Assembly: GCF_023278565.1 (NCBI RefSeq)
Contig: NC_064678.1
Coordinates: 1,984,001-2,048,000 of the forward strand
Length of the DNA: 64,000 nucleotides
Reading direction: 5' to 3'
Origin: Colletotrichum lupini
Lineage: Eukaryota > Ascomycota > Sordariomycetes > Glomerellales > Glomerellaceae
The notes under the pieces were generated by a model. That model was not told where the DNA came from, did not search any database, and was given only the letters and a program-made list of their open reading frames with translations. Below are positions 36,601 to 48,140 of the stretch, piece after piece. Within the stretch, counting starts at the first letter, position 1, and each line of letters opens with the position of its first letter. The position numbers and the translations under genes are program-made.

Positions 36601-37585
36601 ACGACTCCTGTTGACCATCCATGTTTCAGATGCGCCTGGCAAGTCCGCGAAACCGCCCTCGAGTCCTCGACGCCCAAGGAAGCAGAAGTCGATCACGTCC
36701 CAGTCGGTCCAAACTCCCAAACCCTCCGAATTTCACTCGTGCCCGGCCCAGGCGCCAGGTCAAGCTTACCCGTCCTCGACTTTGAAATCTCCCTTTCTGG
36801 CCTTGACTGGGTCTCCAGTCAGACTCGAGGTCGGGGTTGGCTTGTCACCTTGTGTTGTGTCTTGCCCTGGTGCCGGGAGGCAAGCAGGAAGCCCTGCTTT
36901 GCCTGTGTTGCATCTCGTCTGTGTTTCTGGTGTGTGCACCTGCGCCTGTGCCTGCGCGCGCGCGCCGCTACGATGCGTGGCTAGCATCGTTTTCCGATTT
37001 CACTCCTCTCTTTTTCTTTCCATTTGTTTTCTTTTCCTTCTTTTCGCTCTTATTTACACTCACTACTTCCTCCAACCCGTTTTCGTGCCCTGTTTCCTGC
37101 TCTGTTTCCTCTCTGGACTTTTGGGGCTTTGTAGGAGAAACATTCGAGAGTCGACAAAGCAACTACACGCTGGACGACGGTTGAACGATAGGGAAGCAGA
37201 CGGGACGCGGTCACAGCAACTCGGCTTTGGGTCAACATTCATCACTAGGAGCGCTCGTCACTTGTTCTTGTTAATTCCGAATACTCGAGCCATCATTGGA
37301 CCATCGACATCGCACCAGGTCCGGCTGGCAATCTATTCATCTAATGGCCAATGTCTTGAAGACATACCCAAGTCGTCACACTTCCCTCTCCACCTCGGGA
37401 AGTCTCTTCACACAGACGACTTTTACTTGTTCATAATACCGACTCGATTTGATTTCGGGGCCTTCGCGTTGTCCTGTCGTTGGCGCTGGATCGATACCCT
37501 TTAGACTTGTTTTGAGGAACAGTCCTCCATCTACTTTCTTTTCGAGCCACATACGACGCCCACGAGCGCCGATATAACACACCTC
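33665..37585. other. Intergenic region with CT-rich leader of the downstream P450
   Basis: About 3.9 kb without a supported gene. Many short overlapping frames occur on both strands, the pattern of non-coding GC-balanced DNA. AGGTAAGGTAC-type motifs occur at 36,257-36,310. From about 37,000 to 37,110 the plus strand is strongly pyrimidine-rich, as is common in core promoters and leaders of filamentous fungi, and probably belongs to the P450 gene starting at 37,586. Confidence 0.5.
33672..33676 (+). terminator. Pol III terminator of tRNA-Phe
   Basis: TTTTT run eight bases downstream of the tRNA-Phe 3' end. Confidence 0.7.
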
Positions 37586-39291
37586 ATGAACCAGACAGCG
37601 ACCATGTCGTCCATGCCAATGGAACTCAACCTGCCCCGGGTGGTGCCCGGTGGCCAGCACATCAGTTATTACGTTGCCATCAGCGCGATGCTAGTGGTAG
37701 CCTGGCTCTTCCAGTCGCGAAGGCCAAAATTTCCCGACATGCCCTTCTACAAGGCCGCCAAGACGAAGTGGATGTTTGACGCCGAGACGTTGATTCGCGA
37801 CAGCTATGGCAAGGTATGATGCGTAAGAAGTCCATATCGTTCAATTGCTGACACCAATTCAGTTCCGCGACACTGTATATCAGATTAAAGCGACAGAAGG
37901 TCTGCAGGTTCTTGTACCTGCAAGACTCATTGGCGAGTTGAGAAGCTTGCCAGAAGAGGTGTTGAGCGCCACAGAGGCCGTCGACGAGGCCATGTTGAGC
38001 AGATATACCAACTTCACCCTCGGCAACCACGCCGACCTACTGTCTACACTTGTGCGGTGCAAGCTGTCGCAGAACTTGGCCAGGCTTGTGCCCCAGCTCA
38101 AGAGTGAGCTCGAGTACGTTGTCGCCACTGAGTTTCCGAACTGCAAGGGTAAGTCCGTCAGTCAGATTTTCTGCCTCGCCCAACTGACACGTCCCAGAAT
38201 GGACACCAGTAAAGTTCCAACCCTTCGCGCTACGAGCCATTGCACGGATCAGTGGTCGGGCATTCGTAGGCCCCGATGTCAACCGACAAGAGCAGTGGAT
38301 GGATATCAGCATCAACTTTGCCATCCACGTCTTCGTCGCTGTCGTGAAGATGCAGCTCTTTCCGGAGTGGGCCCGACCGATTGCGCAGTATGGAGTTTCG
38401 GAGTTGCGGCAGATTCGCAAAGACGTTGACAAGGCTACCGCCATGCTGAAGCCCATCATCGATGAAAGATTAAGGGATCTGGAGATGCCTAGCTTTGAAA
38501 AGTCTCCCGACGACTTGATTCAGTGGCTTGTCGAAGCCCTCCCAGAGGACGAGAAGAGAGACGTCAGGTCCCAGGCGCACCTCCAGCTCATCCTCGCAGC
38601 TGCGTCGATCCACACCACGAACAACCTGGTGACGGATTGCATCTACGACCTAGCAGCACACCCAGAGGTGCAGGACATGCTGCGCGAAGAAGCTCATCAA
38701 GTTCTTGAAGTGGAAGATGGCTGGGCGAGGAAGGAGAGCATGGCGAAGCTGAAGAAGCTCGACAGCTTCATGAAGGAGACCCAGCGGCTCGCCGGTAATA
38801 TTAGTATGTTCCTCAGCAGGCCCACCAAGCTTTCACCCTCAGGGTAACACCACTAATACGTACCAGCCTCCTTCATCCGAAAGGTCGTCAAGCCCATTGA
38901 CTTGTCCGACGGCACCCACCTGCCGCCCGGCACGAAGCTCCTGGCTCCGCAGGCCGGCATCTCGCACGACGAGAGATACTTTGAGAACCCAGATACCTTT
39001 GACGCGCTGCGCTTCTTCAAATTACGACAGAAGTCCGACGAGGACGCAAACAGGTGGCAGTTCACCAGCATTAGCGATACCAACATGAACTTCGGCGCCG
39101 GGAAGCACGCCTGCCCGGGCCGCTTCTTTGCCGGGAACGAGATCAAGATGGTGCTTGCGTACTTTTTGCTCAACTACGACATGAAGCTCAAGGACGGAGA
39201 GACGAGGCCGAAGCCGATGGTAATGGTGATGAGCAAGTCGCCTGACCCGAATGCCGAGGTCCTGTTCCGGAGGCGAACGGCTGCGGCGTGA
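37586..39291 (+). CDS. Cytochrome P450 monooxygenase, ent-kaurene-oxidase-like (CYP68/CYP503 type)
   Basis: Four exons: 37,586-37,813, 37,863-38,148, 38,198-38,803 and 38,867-39,291, giving 514 aa. Introns are 49, 49 and 63 bp with good GT..AG ends. For the third, donor GTATGT at 38,804 is preferred; a GTAATA donor nine bases upstream is also in frame. The protein has an N-terminal membrane segment (about 26-43), an I-helix region LILAAASIHTTNN, ExxR as ETQR (365-368), and the haem loop FGAGKHACPGRFF with Cys456. This haem loop and the FIRKVVKP..LSDGTHLPPGT region are typical of fungal P450s related to gibberellin ent-kaurene oxidase and to mycotoxin hydroxylases. No terpene cyclase or other cluster genes are visible nearby, so the substrate is unknown. 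The gene appears intact. Confidence 0.92.
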
Positions 39292-39959
39292 GGCCCAACG
39301 TCATGTATGGGTGCCGAGTTGCATTTTACATTTAAAAAAAGCATTAAAACCATATTTATCATGAAGCCGGTGGTCAAAAACAGCCACCCGCAAAACCAGC
39401 AACGAACAGATTACCCCCGTGGAAGCAGACGCGGGTTATGACGCATACATACACATTTATCAAAACCTTACCGGCGTCGGGGCCTGGAGCTCCAGAGGAG
39501 TCTTGGATAGGCTTTTAATTGGAGGCTTGCTTTGTCGCCCCGTGGAGGAGATACCAAACCAAACATATGTATATTAGCTACAAAAAAAGACACATAACTA
39601 TCATCAACGATCATTGCTCTGGGCGGAAAGAAAACAAGGCGGGGGGACATGGACAACATTTAGAAGCGAGCACAGCGATGGCAATAGCGGACGATGGCTG
39701 AGGTGTCAACCTTCTTGTCGTTGTGGTATTAGCTAGCATTCGGAGGCGAGGGTCCGGAGTGATCGCATACATGGACAGATCACTACGCAACAATGAAAAC
39801 AAAATTAAAAGTAAAAGAATTTCAAAGTATGAAGTCCCGCGAGGATTTAGGTATCGTCAAGCAGCTTGAAGATGCAGGAGCCTGCTGGAGGGAAGAGTCG
39901 ATTGAAGCGACTTCCATACTGAAGTGCAAAATCAGCCAGACCAGTCATCAACTAGATAA
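39292..39959. other. Intergenic between P450 and tRNA-Thr
   Basis: About 670 bp holding the P450 3' region (A-rich from 39,330) and upstream DNA of the tRNA. No gene seen. Confidence 0.5.
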
Positions 39960-40040
39960 GCCTTGTTGGCTAAGTGGTATAGCGTCTCACTAGTACCTAG
40001 TGACATGAGGAGATCGGCGGTTCGATTCCGCCACGAGGCA
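39960..40040 (+). tRNA. tRNA-Thr (anticodon AGT) with 9-nt intron
   Basis: Acceptor GCCTTGT pairs with ACGAGGC. The anticodon stem TCTCA/TGAGG encloses CTAGTA, a 9-nt intron (39,996-40,004) and A. The T-arm is GGCGG-TTCGATT-CCGCC with discriminator A. A TTTT run at 40,045-40,048 can terminate Pol III. Confidence 0.92.
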
Positions 40041-42635
40041 TTCATTTTGCAATGTGCACCGATTTTTCCGTGCTCAAAATATTCTGCTGTTGCAAATTCA
40101 TTTTGCTTCAAGTTTTTGCCGTCTTCAGTGCATCACGGTTGTTGGTCGTGGTGTGGTTATATACGTTTGTGTCTGTGTGTAGCGGGCACCTGGTCCGGCC
40201 ACCAGTCTCTAAACCAAGACTACGTACCTTACTTAGTTAGCCTTGAGGCCGCGTCGTTTTTAAGGTTATCTGTCAATGCTCTCGGCATCGGGAATCTCGA
40301 ACTCGGATTTTACCTACCTTATCGAACTCGAATCTCACCCAGCAAAGGGTAAAACCGTTTCTTGTTTCTAATTCATCTATCATTACTCAGTCATTTTTCT
40401 ACAGATACGGATACCTCACCTTGCCTTACCTACCTGGCTCCAGTATCTGAAGCAGGGCCTAGCGGCACACACCGAGCAAGGTCAAGCCACTCCCGCCCCT
40501 CGTTACCTGCAGGGACTTTTCTCCCCCAGGCTTCCCTGCTCTCGACAATTGCCGACCTGGCTACCCCTTACCATACGGATTGCACTCATACATAGAAGCC
40601 GAACCGACGCCAGGTTCGATCAAGAGGACCAGTGCCAAAAACAAGACAAGCCAGGGCAGGATAGAACAGGCTCTACTTAACCAACCATGCCCTGCAAATC
40701 TAGAGAGTACCGAGCAGTCTATCATAGCTCCTCGTAGGGCTGTCTGTGGCCGTCGTAGGGCTGTCTGTGGCCGTCGTAGCGCTTACTCGAGAAAGGCCTG
40801 CAGGGCATGCCACGATGTGTCTGCGTTTATACAGTATTCGGGTATTGTCCGTAGGATAGGATGGGCAAGGCAGGTTCGTTCAACCGACGCTGACTGCGGG
40901 AGGTGACTTGCATACGGGCGCGGCAGCCTGCCTTGCCTTGGCTTAGTAAGGTAAGGTAAGGTTGTGTGCAGCATTCGTCACCCCGTGGGAGCAGGCTGCG
41001 ATCCTCCTGTCCTGCCCGCCGGGCAATGTAGACACCTAGGAAGATACATACTTACAACTTCCAATCATGTGTCACCCTGTGTATTCCGTGCTTCTGTCTC
41101 CTCCGTCGGACCAGCTCCTGTCAGTGACGCATCCGATGACTCCCCTCAAGAAAAATAGATCATGAAGGCAGCATCAGACGAAGATCCTGCTGCCCTTCGT
41201 ACCACTACTCACGGATAGATGAAATCAAAACCCATAGTGTACTTCTTTTTTTATTTTTTATTCTTTAAAAAAAGTCCTGGTTACCTAAGACAAGGTCAGC
41301 TCAGGGCAATACGGTAGTTTGACGTATGACAGGTATGGTACCTCGTAGAAAACAAAGAGTAATTGGAATTTCCAAAAATCCATGTTTGGAAACAAATTCC
41401 AATAAGCATTTTCAGCCCTACAAGTCAAACTCGATTCGTTCATCGCTCTGCCGCATTTCCCTAGTAGCTCTTCTGCTACCCATAACCTACCTCACCAACC
41501 TACCTACTCAAATTCCAAAATGCTGACTTGAATCCACCGCGCCATCACCTCCAAAATTCCAATCCCGCAAAAACCTGAAGCTGACGTCCCATCCGCGTCC
41601 CGAACCTGCGTCATCGACAACCTCCGCGATATGCATGCGCGCATGCATACCATGGAAAGTTCGAAAATGGTTGCCGCGTATGACGGACAGCCACAACCTT
41701 TCCTCCAGCCTCGGGGGACCGCGTACTCCGTGTCCGTAGCGGTACGCTCGATAAAACAGAGAACCATCACGTATTGCCCCCCCTCACCTCTACCCAGACA
41801 AGCCCATCAGAAGGTACTCCATAAGCGGGGTGGGATAGGAAATGGCACGATAGCTACCTAGCTCGCATCATCGGCGTAAATCACATGCGCGGTGCCTGCC
41901 CTCCCACCCCATCCAACCCCCTCCCCCTCTCCTGGGTAGGTTCTCCTCCTCTTCGCGCTTGCTGCTCCGCTCTCCGCATCAGACCCGTTGTAGAACGCAG
42001 TGCATCACCCGTCGCGCGATAGTGCCCATGTACCGGGTACATCACCTGTCACATTGACGCCAAATTTCAGCGAGCGACGGGACCGTTCTTCGTCGACATG
42101 GCTCGTCCCGAGATGATTAGTGTGGGGTTCGTCTGTATTTTTTTTTCGCTCCCGCGCGCTAGCCTCGAACATGAGGTGGTGCACTAGGTACCTTAGACCG
42201 TCGTCAGACATCGGCTGAACGGGCCTGGCCTGGACGATACGAACCAAACAAAACTGAATTGCTCGTTGGTGTCAGGTTTGTCACGGGCAATGGGATGCAC
42301 CATTAGCAGATAGGCAAAAACCACCCCCGTACGTGTTTTCAACTAGAAATAGAACAGCATGCCCCCAAAACAAAATAATCCGGTATTGGTAACCCCTTGA
42401 ATCTCAATCAGCTCGAAAGATGCCCGCTCGGTTAACCTTACATTCCATCAAAACTGGGTCTTCAAAGGGTATCAGTATGCCGCCCAGACAAAGCAGATCC
42501 ATCGCTCCAATCCAAAATACAGTCTATCATCCTTTATGCCAGGTCTGTTTCCAAGGCAATAACATGTGGGATCTGGAACCCAAAACAGCAGCATCCCAAC
42601 TGAAGAAAGCAAACAAACGCGCTCGCTAGGCAAGA
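40041..42635. other. Intergenic region, no supported gene
   Basis: About 2.6 kb with a 21-bp tandem duplication (40,733-40,774), AGGTA-type motifs (40,944-40,961) and A/T-rich tracts near 41,245-41,272. Open frames are short and overlap on both strands; none has a recognisable product. Confidence 0.5.
40733..40774. repeat. 21-bp direct duplication
   Basis: Two exact head-to-tail copies of a 21-bp unit beginning CGTAGGGCTGTC, followed by the first five bases of a third. Non-coding context. Confidence 0.8.
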
Positions 42636-44807
42636 TCAATAAACTTCAGTCGACCGGCTCGCTTCCTCGGGGTATATGCGACGATTGCCACTCGACCAGT
42701 CTTCCGTCGCCGCTCTCGATGGTGCAGAAATGCGCACCTCGCGCTCCGGAGGAAGAGACGTGTGTTCCGGCGAAGCCTCGCGCCCCGGAGACACCATCCC
42801 ACTCCCTGTAAGCGGGCCAAAAAATTCCTTCGGCGATTTGACAGCACCGTCTCTCCACCAGTGGTACAAGACGTCTTGCTGCCACTTGTGTACGTTGCCA
42901 ATCCTGAGCCGAAGAGTGTGTATGAACGTTGAATAAAGAAGTTCAACAGCAACTGGCGAAGTACGCAGCTGTTGCAGAAGCCACCGCGTGATAAAATCCG
43001 ACTTGTCCTCTTCCTTGAATTCGCTAATCAGCCTAGAAATGCCCAGCTCCTTCTGAGCCGCTCGAAGCTGCGGCAGTGTAGCCGGGTCCGCTGCGTGGAT
43101 CTTCGCAGCGCGCCTCACCTCCTCAATGGCAGTCACCGGCTCCGGCCGAAGTACATGGTCTGGACGAGATAAGAGTTCGGAAAACCGGCCATGGGCCAGG
43201 GATCCAGATCTTGGGGGAGTGTTGTCGAGCGCCATGTCTTCGCCAATAGTTGGGTCGAGAGCGTGTGCGATTTCAAAGGACGGGTGCTTCTTCATCGCAC
43301 CATTCTCTTCGCAAGTCCGCTTCAGCCTGGAAACCTCGTCTGTCAGGCGATCCATGTCCTCCCGCTTCTCGCGCTCCTCTTCCGGGTATTCGTCCATGAA
43401 TTCGACTTCTTCCGCGCTAGGCTTCATCCCGGTCGATTTCTTAACATCCATGCTGTACGTGTATTGCCGGTGATACAGCAGGAGATCGTCGTACTCTTCT
43501 TTGGCGTTGTTCAAGTCCCCGATGGCAGATACAAGGTCTTGCCAAAGCGGATGGGCATCGTCGGAAGGCCCGTGGCGGGAAATACCGGTGAGTTCATATG
43601 GTATATCAGGTTGTTCTTCAGATTCGTCATCCTCGGAATCCTCTTCTCGCATCCTTGGTCGGGGTTGTCTCTTGCTACCAGCGGCCAAAAGGCTGAAGAA
43701 GCGTGTCTCGGTATTATTGAGGCCTTCCTCTTCTTCATCTAGCGAGACCTCAAGTTCCTCGTAGTCAACTTCGAAGGTGTGGTATTCCGTTCGAAGTGCC
43801 TGCATCTCGGCAAATCGTGTCTCCAACGTTTGGTCAGATGTTGCAGATAGACCACGCCGACTCTTGACAAGAATTGGGCGCAACATGTTCATGAAGTTGT
43901 TGTCGGCTTCATCCTTTCTGCGACGCAGGTCCCGAAGAACCTTACGCCGGCCAGCCATGTCCTGCTTTAGAAAGTTCACCCGCTGACGGCGATGTTTCAT
44001 CTGTACCCATAGCTCCTGTACACCGTCGTCCAGGGATGCCATGGACGCCACCGAAGATGCATCAGAATCGACCAGGCTGGGTACGGAGCTCCGTGAGTTC
44101 TCAAGCCGAGAGACTTTGTCCGTAATAGAGTCTGTGATATGTTTCCTCTCTCGCTCAAATACCTGACGATCTTGCACAGTGGGCATAAGCGGTGGAAAGA
44201 CCACGCGATTTTTTTGTTCAAAGTAATCTGCCTCTACTGAGCTTGTGTCGTCGTCTGAGCTAGTGTATTCGTGATGCCATGAGCCTGATGATAGAGACAT
44301 GGACGGCGAAAGGCTGCGTTGCATCGAAACCTTTGTCAGCCCTCGACCCCTGAAGGCAGCATCGAGGTTTGACGGCGGCGGCGGCGGCGGAGGTGGTGGT
44401 GGGTGAAGGAGCATGATGGGAACGGGTGGCCGCGGTCCTCGGGACTGCGGAGGCGGAGGCGGAGGGTGAGGTCGTTTGTGTCCGTGACTGGCCCGATGGG
44501 ATAGAGGACGCGGTGTATTCGGGCCTGAGGATTGAGAACCATGGTGTTGTGACGCATCGGGCTTTTGCCATGTAGATGGGGCTGCCATCAAGGGGCCAAG
44601 AGAATTTGGTCGTGTCAACGTCGGAGGAGGAGGTGGTGGTGGTGGTGGATATGATCGTGAGAGTGGTGATGGCATGAGCTGAACGCTTTCGGAATAGCTA
44701 GCATCAATAGTCGTTGCTTCGGATGGAATGGCATGCTCGTGGCATTCGGCATCCCCTGACAAACTCGTGGCGGAGGTCCGCCGTCTGGGGCATTCGGTCG
44801 TAGCCAT
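42636..44807 (-). CDS. Conserved fungal proline-rich coiled-coil protein, function unknown
   Basis: Single-exon 723-aa protein. The N-terminal 150 residues are disordered with three polyproline tracts (runs of 9, 6 and 10 Pro) of the kind bound by profilin, SH3 or WW domains. A Ser-rich segment with an acidic patch (TSSDDDTSS) follows. Charged helical stretches at about 265-350 and 470-520 look like coiled coils, separated by acidic linkers (EEDSEDDESEE). A hydrophobic C-terminal helical region (FITRWLLQQLR..TFIHTLRLRIGNVHKWQQDVLYHWW) looks like the conserved folded part. No catalytic motif or membrane helix was seen. The layout suggests a scaffold or cytoskeletal adaptor, but that is inference. 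The start ATG is the first in a long open frame. It is divergently arranged with the DUF6590 gene 1.6 kb away. Confidence 0.8.
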   Translation of the reverse strand: MATTECPRRRTSATSLSGDAECHEHAIPSEATTIDASYSESVQLMPSPLSRSYPPPPPPPPPTLTRPNSLGPLMAAPSTWQKPDASQHHGSQSSGPNTPRPLSHRASHGHKRPHPPPPPPQSRGPRPPVPIMLLHPPPPPPPPPPSNLDAAFRGRGLTKVSMQRSLSPSMSLSSGSWHHEYTSSDDDTSSVEADYFEQKNRVVFPPLMPTVQDRQVFERERKHITDSITDKVSRLENSRSSVPSLVDSDASSVASMASLDDGVQELWVQMKHRRQRVNFLKQDMAGRRKVLRDLRRRKDEADNNFMNMLRPILVKSRRGLSATSDQTLETRFAEMQALRTEYHTFEVDYEELEVSLDEEEEGLNNTETRFFSLLAAGSKRQPRPRMREEDSEDDESEEQPDIPYELTGISRHGPSDDAHPLWQDLVSAIGDLNNAKEEYDDLLLYHRQYTYSMDVKKSTGMKPSAEEVEFMDEYPEEEREKREDMDRLTDEVSRLKRTCEENGAMKKHPSFEIAHALDPTIGEDMALDNTPPRSGSLAHGRFSELLSRPDHVLRPEPVTAIEEVRRAAKIHAADPATLPQLRAAQKELGISRLISEFKEEDKSDFITRWLLQQLRTSPVAVELLYSTFIHTLRLRIGNVHKWQQDVLYHWWRDGAVKSPKEFFGPLTGSGMVSPGREASPEHTSLPPEREVRISAPSRAATEDWSSGNRRIYPEEASRSTEVY

Positions 44808-46382
44808 GAAGAGAGGCTATGGTGCGTACTGGTCGTGGAATAGTTCCATCGCTTGGTAGGGTTTGATTATGCGACAAAGGGAGAGTTCGTCGTCGACGGT
44901 CGCTGGAATGAATTTCGAACGAAGGATGTGACGGCTCGACTTGAGAATGTTGTGGGCGTAGTCGACGCGGCTCGTTCCAGTCACCACCTTCTTCAGGCAA
45001 GGTAGTGCTAATTACGGATGCATGCCAGCAGAAGCAGGCCAGCAGCAGTAATGCAACAAACGTGGGAACAAAACGATGGGTGCTGACCGAGACGAGCAAC
45101 ACCGTTGGAGGAGCCCCCTTGAGCCTTTCTCGGTAAGCGGATCCACTTGCCTCCCGTGTGCTAGCCCCTTTTTGCATCTGCTTCCTGTGCCTTTCGTGCC
45201 TTCCCAGCCGTTCAGCGGAGACCAACCAGGTACCTATCTGTGCTCTAGGAGGGTACGAGAGTACGTACTGCGGAGCTAGCTGCTGCCGTCCCGACGCTAG
45301 TCCCGATATGTGTCAGCACCACAGCTAATGAGCCCGAGCTTCCGTGGGGGGGCTCTTCTCGGCGGTCCACCCAGGCAGTGACAAGGACCACCGCGTACCA
45401 CTGGCACCACTGGCAGGTGGACACGGGCAGCGCGGGGTCAAGTCGAGCAGTCGTCGCTACTGGTGGGAAGTCATCCCACACCAAAACACAACGGGACGAA
45501 GAAGCGCAGCCTGGTTCCATTTGTCTCTTTTCCAATCACTTCGTACCGGTACAGAATTTCAATCAACACGCGAGCCAACCGCCGCCGGCCAGCAACCTCT
45601 TCGGGCCTTCATACAGCCAGGGGTGGCGTCTCTTGGGTTGCACACCATACAATGAACAGAACGGAGACCAGGGTGTGCAAGCGGGTGCCAGCTGTGAGAC
45701 CACCTCGCGGGACTGGAAGAGGAGAAGGCGAGCCTTTGGGGCCGCCGTTGTTTCTTGTCCACTTTGCTCCACGTACCTACGGTGGGAAATCCTCGATGGA
45801 TAATGAAGTGCATTCATTCGGCTTATCGACCCCGGGTCCATAGACCATACTGTGGCAGTCACTTGGGAGGGTAAACTCGGGAAGAAAAGGCAACCGTGCC
45901 GTGTCACACCCTCTTCTCGTCGTTCTCCGTCTTCCGTTTCCTGTCTCACGCTCTCCCGTTGACCGATCTTCTTCCTCACACTCTTTCTCTCAGCCTGGCA
46001 CCGACCTTCCACCTCAGTACATCCCTTTAGGATTCGAAGCTCCTGCAAGACGATGCAGGCTCTGTGAAGGCTCATACCCCCCTTCCTGCAAGAGTACTGT
46101 CGCTTTTGCGCCAGTCATATCTCGCAAGATACGTCACGCGTTGCCGCGCAGCTACTTCAACCAATTAAGCGGGCACTCCTTTTATCCTGTCGTGGCCCCG
46201 AGGCCTCGAGGCCCGGCTTGCCTGTCGAGGTCCGCTTGTCTGTTGTCTCTTTCTTCTTGAGCCTCAAGCTTACACTATCACCAAGACTCGGTCTCCGTCC
46301 CCGAACCCGGTCTTGCGCGGAGGCCCACCCATGATCGGCGCCGAAGTTCGAACCTCTCCAAGTGTCGACACAAAATGCAATC
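44808..46382. promoter_or_regulatory. Divergent intergenic region (shared upstream region)
   Basis: About 1.6 kb between two genes transcribed away from each other, so it holds both upstream regions. No individual promoter element is assigned. Open frames here, such as one on the minus strand overlapping the first gene's start, look fortuitous. A pyrimidine-rich stretch occurs at 45,905-46,010. Confidence 0.45.
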
Positions 46383-48140
46383 ATGCACAAGTCGAGCAGG
46401 TCAAGCAAACACAAGTCGAAGAGCGGAGGCGGCAGAGGTGGGAGTACATGGAGTGCGTGGAGTGATTGGCAGTGGAATCCAGACTACCAGAAGAACTACA
46501 GGTACCGTATGAACAGCAATGGTGAGTCATGAATCGACGTGCTATTGCGAATGCAGCTGACGTCTAAAGGCGAATACGACTATGAGTGGCAGGATATTGC
46601 GATGCCGGCGCCGGCGCCGCAAGACGATTTCACTCCCCGAGCAGTAGACGAACTCACGGAAACCATGGACAACCTCGATCTGCCGCCTACCACCGAACAC
46701 AGTTATGGCTATGAGGGACAGGATATCGAGCATAATGGTGAGTTGTGTGACAGCATCGCATAGCTGGGACTAACCCTGCTGCAGATCCATCCTACATGTA
46801 TGAACCTTCGGCGACATCCCAAGGCAGCTCAGGTAGATCTAGGAAGGGAAAAGAGACAGCCTACGCCCCAGATCCACCCGCTGAACGAAGTCCTTCACCT
46901 GAAGACCCTCCCCCGCCGCCATTAGATCCTTTCTGGGGCGCAAAGGGTGGCACCACTGGGCTACAGGATGAAGAATGTAAGCGAGGTTGATCTTGTGAAA
47001 AACTGTGCAGCTAACAAATCCAAAGTAGCTCCTCCGCAAGCTGGGGCAGAAAGCCTATATCACGAGTCTGAGGGATATGGGACAGCTCATGATCCAATTA
47101 CGGCTACATACAGTCAAGGTGAGGCACTCGACTTAGGGATCTGAACCATGCTGATGTCGGCAGACTCTGGATACGCAACGGCGGACCTAGATGACTATGA
47201 TGATCTGGTTGTGCAAGAGGCTGTGTCGGACCGCAACGAGATGTATGGGACTTCCGGTCACGGCGGGTCATCGACGGATCCCGCATATGGTACAGGTAAG
47301 GAACAGGCATAGTCCTCAGTGCCATCCCCATGGCTGATTACCCAGACAGCTTATCCAGCGTACGAGGAGGACGACGGTACGGCAACACCAAAGGGCCGCC
47401 AAAGCCCTACACCATCCTTCGACATAAGCGGCACTCATGGGTCTGCTGAAGATCTTGACCCTCGTGAGTGGACACATGCATCTATACCTCGATTCACTGA
47501 CTCTGACAATTTGGAGGTTACGTCGTTGAACCGTCACACAAATTCCGGCCCGGATCGGTAGGTTACTTTACACAGTTATGATTTCACTTGACTAAGTGTG
47601 ATAGGTCTTCAAGGTTCTATGGTCGGAGCCATCCGGCTCTCACGCCGCAGGGAATTCGACGATATCCGAAAAGCAGCAGATTCAAGACCAGTTTGGAGGG
47701 TCTGTATTCATCGGTTTCAGGCGCTTCATTGTCATTGCGAATGACGAAGGGCACTGCACCTGCGTGTAAGTCGGCCTAATTTATCATCTGGAAGTTTTCG
47801 CTGACAGATCAGGCCAATCCTCACGTATCAAGGCAAAGCTTGCAACAAGAGGGGCGTAAAGGCCCACAAGCACGGCATGATCTACAGCCACAAGCCTCAT
47901 CGACCGCTTCGCGATGAGCCAAAGCTTGGGTTCCCACCAGTCCGGGCCAAGATCACGATAGAGGGAGAAAAGCTCGCCAAAGAATCGCGCGTGAATTACT
48001 CCAAACTTGTCACGGTTGAACACAATGTCAAGGTCTTCTTCATCGGCTACATCAGCCCGGACGACTTTGAAGACGTCGAATATGCCGTCGATGACTGCTG
48101 GGAGAAGAAGACCCGAGCGAAGAAGAAGTCAAGAAAATAA
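46383..48140 (+). CDS. DUF6590 domain protein, nine exons
   Basis: Exons: 46,383-46,521, 46,570-46,737, 46,785-46,976, 47,026-47,118, 47,164-47,295, 47,350-47,463, 47,517-47,557, 47,605-47,765 and 47,813-48,140, giving 455 aa. All introns are about 45-55 bp with GT..AG ends. The first six are phase 1, the seventh phase 0 and the eighth phase 2. The N-terminus has a Trp-rich motif (STWSAWSDWQWNPDY) and a GEYDYEW motif, then about 200 disordered acidic/proline-rich residues. The C-terminal 165 residues match the fungal DUF6590 domain: HKFRPGSVFKVLW, then FRRFIVIANDEGHCTCVPIL, then KRGVKAHKHGMIY, then RVNYSKLVTVEHNVKVFFIG. The last residues are Lys/Arg-rich. The family is common in Sordariomycetes; its biochemical role is unknown. 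The splice model was chosen because only it joins the conserved DUF6590 blocks in frame. Confidence 0.85.

Noticed and set aside
36587..37504. 305-codon plus-strand frame just before the second P450
   Set aside because: It begins without ATG, is a translation of a pyrimidine-rich leader (Cys/Phe/Leu runs) and overlaps the likely P450 promoter/5' UTR.
44704..45225. Minus-strand frame overlapping the start of the proline-rich gene
   Set aside because: It overlaps the real gene in another frame and shows no domain; probably fortuitous in the 5' region.
45563..46075. 170-codon minus-strand frame in the divergent intergenic region
   Set aside because: It overlaps several equally long frames on the other strand and shows no domain or typical fungal intron structure.
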